Assembly: GCA_050290245.1 (NCBI GenBank)
Contig: JBNKHH010000035.1
Span: 1 to 64,000, forward strand
From: JBNKHH01 sp050290245
GTDB lineage: Bacteria > Pseudomonadota > Alphaproteobacteria > Rhodobacterales > Rhodobacteraceae
Length of the DNA: 64,000 bases
Direction: 5' to 3'
A program made the translations under genes and the position numbers. Of the stretch, positions 25,752 to 33,563 are shown in pieces. Position 1 is the stretch's first letter; each line of letters starts with the position of its first letter. Below the pieces are notes generated by a model. That model ran no database searches. It was not told the DNA's origin and worked only from the letters and a program-made list of their open reading frames with translations.

Positions 25752-26915
25752 ATGACGAACCGTTGGTCGATCCTTGCAGTGTTGTTCCTGGCGCGTCTGG
25801 CCATGGCCTTTCAGTTTCAGTTCGTGGCGTCGTTGTCGCCACTGGTTATCGACACATACGGGGTCGGGCTGGCCGAGGTCGGTTTGCTGATCGGGCTGTA
25901 TCTGGCGCCGGGCATGGTTGTCGCGATTCCGGGCAGCGCAATGGCGGCTTGGTTCGGTGACAAGCGGATTGTCAGCCTGGGCCTGGTCGCGATGCTGATC
26001 GGGGCGCTGATGCCGTTGGCGTTGTCCGGCTGGTGGACCTTGATCGCTGCGCGGCTCTTGGCGGGCGCGGGTGGCGTGGTCCTGAACATCGTGATGACCA
26101 AGATGTTGGTCGACTGGTTCGCGGGGCGCGAGATCTCGACCGCAATGGCAATATTCGTGAATTCGTGGCCCGTGGGGATTGCTGTCGCCCTGGCGGTTCT
26201 TCCGGTGTCGGCCACGTACGGAGGACTGGAAGGGGCGACCTGGACCGTCGTGGGGGTTGTGGCGGCAGGTTTGCTTGTCTTTTCGATTTTTTATCGCCCG
26301 CCACCCGGTTCCGAGCAAGCGCGTGTAAAGCTGAAGGCCGTGCGGTTCCCGGTCGCGCCACTGGTGCTGGCGGGGCTTGTCTGGGCGCTTTACAATGCCG
26401 CCCTTGCGATGGTGTTCAGCTTTGGCCCGGCCTTGTTGACGTGGAAAGGCTGGAGCCTTGCAAGCGCTGGATCCGCGGTCAGTGCCTTCATGCTGGTCTT
26501 GTCGGTCGTTCTCCCTATAGGGGGCATCGTCGCGGACAAGACGGGTCGGGGCGGCACGGTCATCGCCGTCAGCCTGGTCAGTTTTGCCGTCTTGATGCCG
26601 CTTGTGCCTTTCGTTCCGGCGTGGATGGTTGCGGCCCTGTTTCTTATCGTTGGCGCATTGTTCGCCTTGGCGGCGGGACCGATCATGACCTTGCCGTCCC
26701 AGGTTTTGTCGGCCGACGCGCGGGCCTTTGGAATGGGCGTCTTTTTCACGATCTATTACGGCGTGATGATGGTCGCGCCGCGGATCGCGGGCGGCATGGC
26801 AGAGCGCGCCGAGGACCCGGGACTGGCGTTTCACCTGGGCGCGGTGATGTGCGCTGCGGCGCTGGTGTGCCTGGTTGGGTTTCGCATGATGGCAAGGGCG
26901 GGCGCAGCTAAGTAG
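25752..26915 (+). CDS. MFS transporter (cyanate/nitrate-sugar type)
   Basis: 387-aa inner-membrane protein with about 12 hydrophobic segments. Sequence from MTNRWSILAVLFLARLAMAFQFQ, with the loop GDKRIVSLG after helix 2 (MFS motif A region) and a second-half loop ADKTGRGG. ATG 25752 follows GGGAGTGGGA; the frame is open 72 codons upstream but that part is not membrane-like. Substrate unknown. It converges with gatB. Confidence 0.85.
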   Translation: MTNRWSILAVLFLARLAMAFQFQFVASLSPLVIDTYGVGLAEVGLLIGLYLAPGMVVAIPGSAMAAWFGDKRIVSLGLVAMLIGALMPLALSGWWTLIAARLLAGAGGVVLNIVMTKMLVDWFAGREISTAMAIFVNSWPVGIAVALAVLPVSATYGGLEGATWTVVGVVAAGLLVFSIFYRPPPGSEQARVKLKAVRFPVAPLVLAGLVWALYNAALAMVFSFGPALLTWKGWSLASAGSAVSAFMLVLSVVLPIGGIVADKTGRGGTVIAVSLVSFAVLMPLVPFVPAWMVAALFLIVGALFALAAGPIMTLPSQVLSADARAFGMGVFFTIYYGVMMVAPRIAGGMAERAEDPGLAFHLGAVMCAAALVCLVGFRMMARAGAAK

Positions 26916-26940
26916 CCCCGCGCCTGACCTGTTCTAGAAA

Positions 26941-28452
26941 CTACAAAGCCAGCTTCTTCGCAACCAGTTCGTTAACGGCCTTGGGGTTCGCCTTGCCCCC
27001 CGTCGCTTTCATCACCTGGCCGACGAACCAGCCCGCGAGTTTCGGGTTCTGTTTCGCCTTTTCAACCTGGGCCGGGTTGTCTGCGATGATCTGGTCCACG
27101 GCGGCCTCAATGGCACCGGTGTCGGTGACCTGTTTCATGCCGCGGGTCTCGACGATCTCTTCGGGGTCGCCGCCTTCGGTGTAGACGATCTCGAACAGGT
27201 CCTTGGCGATCTTGCCCGAGATGGCATCCGACGAAATCAGGCCGATGATCTTGCCGAGTTGCTCGGCCGAGACAGGCGACTCGGTGATGTCGTGGTCTTC
27301 CTTCTTCAGGCGGCCGAACAGTTCGTTGATAACCCAGTTGGCGGCAAGTTTGCCGTCGCGGCCCTTGGCGACTTCTTCGAAATAGGCGGCGCTTTCGACG
27401 TCGGCGGTCAGGACGCTGGCGTCGTACTCGGTCATGCCGAAGTCGGTGACGAAGCGGGCCTTTTTCGCATCCGGAAGTTCCGGCAGCGAGGCGGCGATGT
27501 CGTCGACCCAAGCCTGTTCGATCTCAAGCGGCAAGAGGTCGGGGCAGGGGAAATAGCGGTAGTCATGCGCCTCTTCCTTCGATCGCATCGACCGCGTTTC
27601 GCCCTTGTCGGGATCGTAGAGGCGGGTTTCCTGGTCAACCTTGCCGCCGTCTTCGAGGATGGCGATCTGGCGGCGGGCTTCATAGTCGATGGCCTGTTGG
27701 ATAAAGCGCATCGAGTTCATGTTCTTGATTTCGCAGCGGGTGCCGAGGTGGGAGAAATCCTGGGTCGCCTGGTATTTCTCGTAATCCCCCGGACGGCAGA
27801 CCGAAACGTTGACGTCGGCGCGCAGGTTGCCGTTCTGCATGTTGCCGTCGCAAGTGCCGAGATAGCGCAGGATCTGGCGCAGTTTCACGACATAGGCGGC
27901 GGCCTCTTCGGGGCCACGGATGTCGGGGCGCGAGACGATTTCCATCAGCGCGACGCCTGTGCGGTTCAGGTCGACGAAGGACATGTGCGGATCCATGTCG
28001 TGGATCGACTTGCCCGCATCCTGTTCCAGGTGGATGCGTTCGATGCGCACAAGCCGGGCGACGCCGGGGCCCATGTCGACCAGGATTTCGCCCTCGCCCA
28101 CGATCGGGTGGTAGAGCTGGCTGATCTGATAGCCCTGGGGCAGGTCGGGGTAAAAGTAGTTCTTGCGGTCAAAAGCGGAGACGAGGTTGATCTCGGCCTT
28201 GAGGCCAAGACCCGTGCGCACGGCCTGGGCCACGCAGAATTCGTTGATGACGGGCAGCATGCCGGGCATGGCGGCATCGACAAAGGCGACGTTCGAATTC
28301 GGCTCGGCCCCGAAGGTGGTCGAGGCGCCGGAAAACAGCTTGGCCTTGGAGGCGACCTGGGCGTGGACTTCAAGGCCGATGACAAGTTCCCAGTCGCCGG
28401 TGGCGCCTGCGATGACTTTCGGTTTCGGGGTCTCGTATGTCAGGTCGAGCAT
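26941..28452 (-). CDS. gatB: Aspartyl/glutamyl-tRNA amidotransferase subunit B
   Basis: 503-aa subunit of GatCAB, which converts Glu-tRNA(Gln) and Asp-tRNA(Asn) to the amidated forms in translation. Typical segments: WELVIGLEVHAQV near residue 21, KNYFYPDLPQGYQISQ near residue 95, EDAGKSIHD, NRTGVALMEIVSRPD, and the C-terminal tRNA-binding YqeY-like domain ending in GGKANPKAVNELV. Full length. gatA and gatC are not next to it in this window. Confidence 0.96.
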   Translation of the reverse strand: MLDLTYETPKPKVIAGATGDWELVIGLEVHAQVASKAKLFSGASTTFGAEPNSNVAFVDAAMPGMLPVINEFCVAQAVRTGLGLKAEINLVSAFDRKNYFYPDLPQGYQISQLYHPIVGEGEILVDMGPGVARLVRIERIHLEQDAGKSIHDMDPHMSFVDLNRTGVALMEIVSRPDIRGPEEAAAYVVKLRQILRYLGTCDGNMQNGNLRADVNVSVCRPGDYEKYQATQDFSHLGTRCEIKNMNSMRFIQQAIDYEARRQIAILEDGGKVDQETRLYDPDKGETRSMRSKEEAHDYRYFPCPDLLPLEIEQAWVDDIAASLPELPDAKKARFVTDFGMTEYDASVLTADVESAAYFEEVAKGRDGKLAANWVINELFGRLKKEDHDITESPVSAEQLGKIIGLISSDAISGKIAKDLFEIVYTEGGDPEEIVETRGMKQVTDTGAIEAAVDQIIADNPAQVEKAKQNPKLAGWFVGQVMKATGGKANPKAVNELVAKKLAL

Positions 28453-28649
28453 GTCTGTCTCCTTGGCGGACCGGGCGGGTTTTAGGCGAGGGGCGAACGC
28501 CCTTCAAGAGAGAACCGCGCGGCAAAGTCGATGCAACTGTGGTGCAAACCCGCCGATAGCGGAGGGGGCCGGTTCAAAACGCTTGGCTTACCTATTGGTT
28601 TTGTGCTTGTTTTCACTGTGGGGGTCTTAGACGAGACGGAAGACGGGAC

Positions 28650-29237
28650 ATGACACGCCTGAGCGCAGCCATTGCGGTGACCGCCCTGATCATCCTTGGC
28701 TCTTGCGGAGGAGCGCCGGACGCCCCCCAAATGTCAAACGAGCCGATCGCTCTTTGGAACCACAGACCCGAGGCACGCGCCTGGACGGGTGCCTCTCTGG
28801 CGGCGCTGGATGATCACGGTGCGCCGCTGGTCAAGATGGTGCCCGAAGACATCGACACCTATTGCCCCGGCTACAGAACCGCCACCGAGACCGAGCGCAA
28901 GGCCTTTTGGGTCATGTTCCTGTCCGCCCTGGCCAAGCACGAAAGCACTTGGCGGCCCGATGCGGCGGGTGGCGGCGGCGCGTGGTTGGGGCTGCTGCAG
29001 ATCTCTCCTCAAACAGCTCAGGGCTATGGCTGCCGCGCGCGCACGGCCCAGGAATTGAAGAACGGGAGCCTGAACCTGTCCTGCGGCATCCGCATCATGG
29101 CCGTGACAGTGCCGCGCGATGGTGTGATTTCCGAAGGAATGCGCGGGGTGGCTGCCGATTGGGGGCCGTTTCACCAGGCGTCGAAACGCAGCGACATCCA
29201 GGCAGTCACGCGGGCGCAGCCGTTTTGCGAGGCATAG
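28650..29237 (+). CDS. Lytic-transglycosylase-like lipoprotein (copy 1)
   Basis: 195 aa. The signal MTRLSAAIAVTALIILGSC ends in a lipobox with Cys19, so the protein is likely anchored in a membrane facing the periplasm. The mature part has an SLT-like core: LAKHESTW, carrying the presumed catalytic Glu, then GLLQISPQTAQGYGC and a C-terminal WGPFH. These match a Rhodobacterales family annotated as transglycosylase-SLT-containing; peptidoglycan cleavage is inferred. A related gene follows 14 bp downstream, a tandem duplication. Confidence 0.82.
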   Translation: MTRLSAAIAVTALIILGSCGGAPDAPQMSNEPIALWNHRPEARAWTGASLAALDDHGAPLVKMVPEDIDTYCPGYRTATETERKAFWVMFLSALAKHESTWRPDAAGGGGAWLGLLQISPQTAQGYGCRARTAQELKNGSLNLSCGIRIMAVTVPRDGVISEGMRGVAADWGPFHQASKRSDIQAVTRAQPFCEA

Positions 29238-29251
29238 TTCATTTCGCTGGT

Positions 29252-29920
29252 ATGATGGTGGTCGTTCTCGCCATGCCGGTCATGGCCGGGCCGGAGCGTC
29301 CGGTCCCGCGCTATGTTTCGGTTGTTGAAGAGGCGCCGATCAAGCACGATCTGTCCGGGCGCCCCGCGCCAAGGGACAATGCCTTGCCGCGTACGCGGTG
29401 GGAGCACCGGCGCGGTGGTCCCTTGTGGACGCGAGTGGCGCTGGCGGCGGTCAAGGGTCATGGGACCGCGCTGCTGGAGGTTGTGCCGCGTGACATTGAG
29501 GACTGGTGTCCGGCCTATTCCGGAAATGGGCCCGACAAGCGCGCCGAATTCTGGGCGGGATTCCTTTCGACTCTGGCGCGCTATGAAAGCACATTCAACC
29601 CGCGCGCCGTGGGCGGCGGCGGACGGTGGTTCGGCCTGCTACAGATCTATCCGCAGACGGCCAAGTTCCGAGGCTGTCGAACCCAGACGGGCGATGGCCT
29701 GCAGCGTGGTCCTGCCAACCTGAATTGCGCTGTCCGCATCATGGCGGTCACAGTGCCGCGCGACGGGGTGATCGCGCAGGAGGAACATCGCTGGAAGGGC
29801 GTTGCTGCCGACTGGGGCCCGATACGCACTCCGTGGATGCGCCATGACATGCAGCGGTACACGAAAAAGCAGAACTATTGCCGTCTTTTGTCCGAGGTGC
29901 GTCCTTCCAGGCGGCCCTGA
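29252..29920 (+). CDS. Lytic-transglycosylase-like exported protein (copy 2)
   Basis: 222 aa, paralogous to the gene just upstream: LARYESTFNPR, GLLQIYPQTAKFRGC, VRIMAVTVPRDGVI and WGPIR align along their length. It starts at ATG 29252 (or 29255) with a short signal-like MMVVVLAMPVMAGPE, but no lipobox Cys, so it may be released into the periplasm rather than lipid-anchored. Ribosome-binding site is weak. Four cysteines are conserved between the copies, suggesting disulfides. Confidence 0.75.
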   Translation: MMVVVLAMPVMAGPERPVPRYVSVVEEAPIKHDLSGRPAPRDNALPRTRWEHRRGGPLWTRVALAAVKGHGTALLEVVPRDIEDWCPAYSGNGPDKRAEFWAGFLSTLARYESTFNPRAVGGGGRWFGLLQIYPQTAKFRGCRTQTGDGLQRGPANLNCAVRIMAVTVPRDGVIAQEEHRWKGVAADWGPIRTPWMRHDMQRYTKKQNYCRLLSEVRPSRRP

Positions 29921-29926
29921 GCCGGT

Positions 29927-30445
29927 TCATCTGATGTGGAAGGCGCGCTTGATGTCGTCCAGCGCCTCGCGCTGTTGATCGGTCAGGGGATTGGATGAGA
30001 TCGCATCCAGGACGGTCAGCATGGGTCCGATATCGCCCTTGGTAAGCGCGTTCAGACGCTTGGCCGAGCGCGCGATGGCGGGGGCGGCCCCCTTGCATTC
30101 GTTCATCAGCCAGCGGCCCAGGATCATCAACTCCTCGGCCTCTTTCAGGGACACTTCGAGCGCGCTTTGCAGGCTGTGCAAAAGCTTCTGGCGGGTATCC
30201 TCGGTCGGCATCCCGTGGAGTTCCATGTAGGCAACCGCGACAGTCGCGGCGGCGGTGTTCGGATCGTCGATCGAGTCCACGGGATGGATGGCTCCCTTGC
30301 GGCGGAAGCCGAGACGTCGCGCCGCCGCGCGCACATCGTCCGCAACGCCGATCAACTCGTGCGTTATCTCGGCAGCGTTGCGCGCGCGGATGATGATCAG
30401 GTAGGCGGCCGTGGCCAGGCCCGCGATGGCGAGGATGATGTGCAT
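29927..30445 (-). CDS. Hypothetical membrane-anchored helical protein
   Basis: 172 aa. One N-terminal membrane segment (MHIILAIAGLATAAYLIII) followed by a soluble helical domain; DDPNTAAATVAVAYMEL ... KEAEELMILGRWLMNEC is reminiscent of TerB-like helical bundles, an inference only. It is 11 bp downstream of the 402-aa hypothetical gene and presumably in the same operon. Confidence 0.65.
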   Translation of the reverse strand: MHIILAIAGLATAAYLIIIRARNAAEITHELIGVADDVRAAARRLGFRRKGAIHPVDSIDDPNTAAATVAVAYMELHGMPTEDTRQKLLHSLQSALEVSLKEAEELMILGRWLMNECKGAAPAIARSAKRLNALTKGDIGPMLTVLDAISSNPLTDQQREALDDIKRAFHIR

Positions 30446-30456
30446 ATTCGCTCCTG

Positions 30457-31665
30457 TCAGGCAGCTTGCAGGGCCAGGCCTTGGTGCCGCTCGCCCTCGC
30501 TGTCTTTGGAAGCGATTGTGGCATCAGGCATGACGTCGGTCGCTTCCTTGACCAGGATTTGCACCGCGTCCAGCGCGATGGTCCAGTGGCGCGGGTAGAT
30601 GACACTGAGGTAGCTGCGGATCAACATGTAGAGCGTGTCGCTGAGAGCGAGGGACGTGCCGCCCGTGGCCCGCAGTTCGGCGGCCAGCGCGTTGGCGGTC
30701 TGGTTCACCTCAGACTGACTGGCGGACATGGAGGCCAGGTCCAGCATGGCAGAGGCGAAGAGTTCCGTGTCGAGCAGGTGGCGGACGTTGTCGCGCTGGT
30801 CGAGGAGCGGCAGAAAAAACAGGGCATAGCCGCCAAAGCCAAGCGTCTCTTCGGTGCGGTCCAGTGCCCGGTCGGATTCGGCCAGGATGTCCTCGTCGGT
30901 AACAAGCCGTGTGTCGCAAAGATACTCGGCGTGGCGTTCGTAAATGGCCGGGTTCGCGGGGTCGAGGTCGACCCAGTCCTCGAAAAGGCCGGGAAGCTGG
31001 TGGATGCCGCCGGGCGACCCCTGCGCCTGCAGATAGTGCGCTTCGGCCAGAAGCGGAGACATGAAGGCGAGTGCGTCGAACTCGGCAAGGATTTCGCCCG
31101 CCTGCAGGAAATGATGAGCCATGCGCCGCCATGCGCTGTGCTGTTGCGCGGAGGGCCAATGGTCGGCGCGGCAGGCTTCGCCGATGACAAGATGCGCGCG
31201 GGCCGCCAGAAGGGCCAGGATATGGTTGTCCGGTGTCTGGCGGTAGGTATCCAGGAAATGGCAGAGTTCGACCTCAGCCGGGCCAAGGTCGGCAAGGTCG
31301 TTGCGGCTCATGTCGTCAATCAGGCCTTGCAGACCCGACAGTGCGGTTTCGGCGGCGATGTCGTGGTAGCGTAGCCCGCCGGGTGTCGAGGCGAGGCTGG
31401 CTTCCCATTCGGCGATCTTGTCAGCGATCTCGGTCCACTCGTCGGCAAGCATGAGGCGGGCGACGTGGTGAGCAATCACCGAGCGCTCGACAAGGTCGGG
31501 GTCCTGGTGCTCGACCGGCAATCCATCCAGCGGCGGCTCGGTAGGCGATTGCGCGGCCGCAGGGCGCGGGTTCGCCGTAAACAAGGCAGTTTTGGATGCC
31601 GTCAGCATGCCCAGGAATTTCTGGGCAAATTCTGACAGGCGGGCAATAATTTGCTGTGACGCCAT
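30457..31665 (-). CDS. Hypothetical alpha-helical protein
   Basis: 402 aa, predicted cytosolic and nearly all helical, resembling TPR-like or alpha-solenoid proteins (repeated helices such as ELCHFLDTYRQTPDNHILALLAARAHL and HHFLQAGEILAEFDALAFM). The first 60 residues are proline/alanine rich. No catalytic motif seen. Start ATG 31665 has a GGAGAAGG box about 8 bp upstream. It forms a two-gene unit with the membrane-anchored protein downstream. Not recognised. Confidence 0.7.
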   Translation of the reverse strand: MASQQIIARLSEFAQKFLGMLTASKTALFTANPRPAAAQSPTEPPLDGLPVEHQDPDLVERSVIAHHVARLMLADEWTEIADKIAEWEASLASTPGGLRYHDIAAETALSGLQGLIDDMSRNDLADLGPAEVELCHFLDTYRQTPDNHILALLAARAHLVIGEACRADHWPSAQQHSAWRRMAHHFLQAGEILAEFDALAFMSPLLAEAHYLQAQGSPGGIHQLPGLFEDWVDLDPANPAIYERHAEYLCDTRLVTDEDILAESDRALDRTEETLGFGGYALFFLPLLDQRDNVRHLLDTELFASAMLDLASMSASQSEVNQTANALAAELRATGGTSLALSDTLYMLIRSYLSVIYPRHWTIALDAVQILVKEATDVMPDATIASKDSEGERHQGLALQAA

Positions 31666-31756
31666 GGCCTTCTCCGGGTTCTGTCCGGAAATTGACCATC
31701 CTTTTCGGCAACTTTATGACGATTTCAGGTATTAATGGCCCTATTTCACAGCGTTT

Positions 31757-32623
31757 TCAAAACTGACGGGCCCAGCCTGGGCGGCGGGAGTTCTGCACCA
31801 GCGATACCGTCGGGGCGTGGCGTCCGCCAAGGGCGAGCGTGGCACGCTTCAGGACTTCGATCGCTTCGGTCGAGGTCTCGGGAAGCGCAGTTGGGGAAAT
31901 GGGTTCGCCAAAGGTCAGCCGGTAGGGTTGGCGGTCCTTGTTCAGAGTCTCGTGGAACAGGGTGATGTCGCGCAGAGTCGGGTGGATCAGGTCGAAGAGA
32001 TAGAACAATGCGGAATTTCGCGCCCGGATATTCAGCGGGATGACTGGCAGATCGAATTTGCGCGCGATCATGGCGGCCGAAGCCATCCAGTCGCGCTCGT
32101 AAAGGTTCAGCCCCCTGCGCTTTGCCAGACGCCCTGACGGGAAGATGACACCGAGGCGGCCCGCGTCGATGGCCTTGCGGGTATACTCCATGGTTTCCCG
32201 CGTCTTGGCGCGGGTGCGCTTGTGTACCTGCCATTCAACCGGGGCGACCAGGCTGTCGAACTGCGGCAGGATACGCAGGATGTCCGAGTTGGCATAGATG
32301 AACAGGTCGGGGCGCAAAGGCGCGATGGCCTTGTGCAGCATGATGCCGTCGGCGATTCCGGTCGGATGGTTCGCCACGACCAGGGCAGCGCCCTGACGGG
32401 GCAGGTTGTCCAACCCCGTGACGTTCAGGTCGCGGGCGAGGAGCGTCGCGATATGCGCCATGATACGGTCGGTCGGCCAGTCGAGATACATCTCTCCGAG
32501 CGCCACGGTCCGCTTGTAGCCCAGGAGCGACATCAGGGTTTTCCGCGCGAGGCGGGCCGTGCCCGTGTCATGGAACAGCCACGGTGCGCGTTCGGCGATC
32601 AGGGGATCGAGGCGGTCTTTCAT
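31757..32623 (-). CDS. 1-acyl-glycerol-3-phosphate acyltransferase-like protein (PlsC family)
   Basis: 288 aa. Contains the acyltransferase motif I as NHPTGIAD (NHx4D) near residue 85 and motif III-like GVIFPSGRLAKRR near residue 160. These enzymes transfer acyl groups to lysophospholipids or related lipids at the inner membrane face. The family sequence begins at ATG 32621-32623; the frame is open another 115 codons upstream, but that overlaps a low-quality region. Exact acceptor unknown. Confidence 0.85.
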   Translation of the reverse strand: MKDRLDPLIAERAPWLFHDTGTARLARKTLMSLLGYKRTVALGEMYLDWPTDRIMAHIATLLARDLNVTGLDNLPRQGAALVVANHPTGIADGIMLHKAIAPLRPDLFIYANSDILRILPQFDSLVAPVEWQVHKRTRAKTRETMEYTRKAIDAGRLGVIFPSGRLAKRRGLNLYERDWMASAAMIARKFDLPVIPLNIRARNSALFYLFDLIHPTLRDITLFHETLNKDRQPYRLTFGEPISPTALPETSTEAIEVLKRATLALGGRHAPTVSLVQNSRRPGWARQF

Positions 32624-32816
32624 TGGCAGCACAACACCCGGAAATCGAAACAACCTTGTGACATACAGTCTATCAGATTGCTGTTTTCGGGAAAATTTCT
32701 TCGCTGCCCGACCGGCAGATTTCGGCCAAAATGGTGTCTGGTTGGTAGTCTTAGCCTTTATTATAAAACAAGAATTCCATCTTTGCGGCTCTTGTGGAGC
32801 CTGTGGGGAAACGTGC

Positions 32817-33563
32817 TCAGCGCCCGCCCGAGATGTCGAGGATACTGCCGGTGACGTAGGAGGATTTGTCGGACATGAGCCAAACGATTCCCTCGGCGAC
32901 TTCCTCGGCCGTTCCGACCCGCTGCATCGGGACTTTGGCCGCCATAAGGCGTGCCCTGTCCGGCGCACCGCCCTTGCCGTGAATAGCCGTTTCGATCAGG
33001 CCCGGGCGAATGGCGGTGACGCGGATGCCCTCGGTTGCGACCTCGTCGGCAAGGCCTTTGGTAAAGGTATCAATCGCTCCCTTTGAGGCGGCATAGTCGA
33101 CGAACTCTCCGGCCGAGCCGATGCGCGCCGCCGCCGATGAGACGTTGACGATGACGCCGCCAGTGCCGCGGTGGGCCGTGCTCATTCGGCGCACAGCCTG
33201 GCCGGCGCAAAGGATCGGGCCGAGGGTGTTGGTGTCGAACATGCGGCGCAGGCGGGCATGATCCATCTGGTCCACACGCGCTGCGGTATCGACGACTCCG
33301 GCGTTGTTCACCAGTCCGTCGAGCTTTGGAAAGGCGGCGTCGAACTGATCAAAAAGCCGGGCGATCTGGTCGGGATCCGAGACGTCTCCCTGCAGGATGA
33401 TTGCTTTTCTGCCAAGAGCTTCGACGTCTTTTCTGACGCTTTCTGCACCAGACTTGTCGCTGCGATAGCCGATGGCGACGTCCCAGCCGTCTCGGGCGGC
33501 CAGTCGGGCCGCAGCAGCGCCGATGCCGGCGGAGGCCCCGGTTATCAGGACTGTCTTGGTCAT
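32817..33563 (-). CDS. Short-chain dehydrogenase/reductase
   Basis: 248-aa classical SDR. Rossmann glycine motif TGASAGIG at residues 8-15, NNAGVVD near residue 86, catalytic Ser in VNVSSAAARIGS and YAASK with the catalytic Tyr-Lys pair near residue 160, and the C-terminal SSYVTGSILDISGGR. NAD(P)H-dependent oxidoreductase; substrate cannot be read. Its start overlaps the pepN stop in an ATGA (33560-33563), so it is translated from a pepN-SDR mRNA. Confidence 0.93.
   Translation of the reverse strand: MTKTVLITGASAGIGAAAARLAARDGWDVAIGYRSDKSGAESVRKDVEALGRKAIILQGDVSDPDQIARLFDQFDAAFPKLDGLVNNAGVVDTAARVDQMDHARLRRMFDTNTLGPILCAGQAVRRMSTAHRGTGGVIVNVSSAAARIGSAGEFVDYAASKGAIDTFTKGLADEVATEGIRVTAIRPGLIETAIHGKGGAPDRARLMAAKVPMQRVGTAEEVAEGIVWLMSDKSSYVTGSILDISGGR

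Noticed and set aside
27259..28485. 408-codon open frame antisense to gatB
   Set aside because: Shadow of a conserved housekeeping gene; composition typical of antisense frames.
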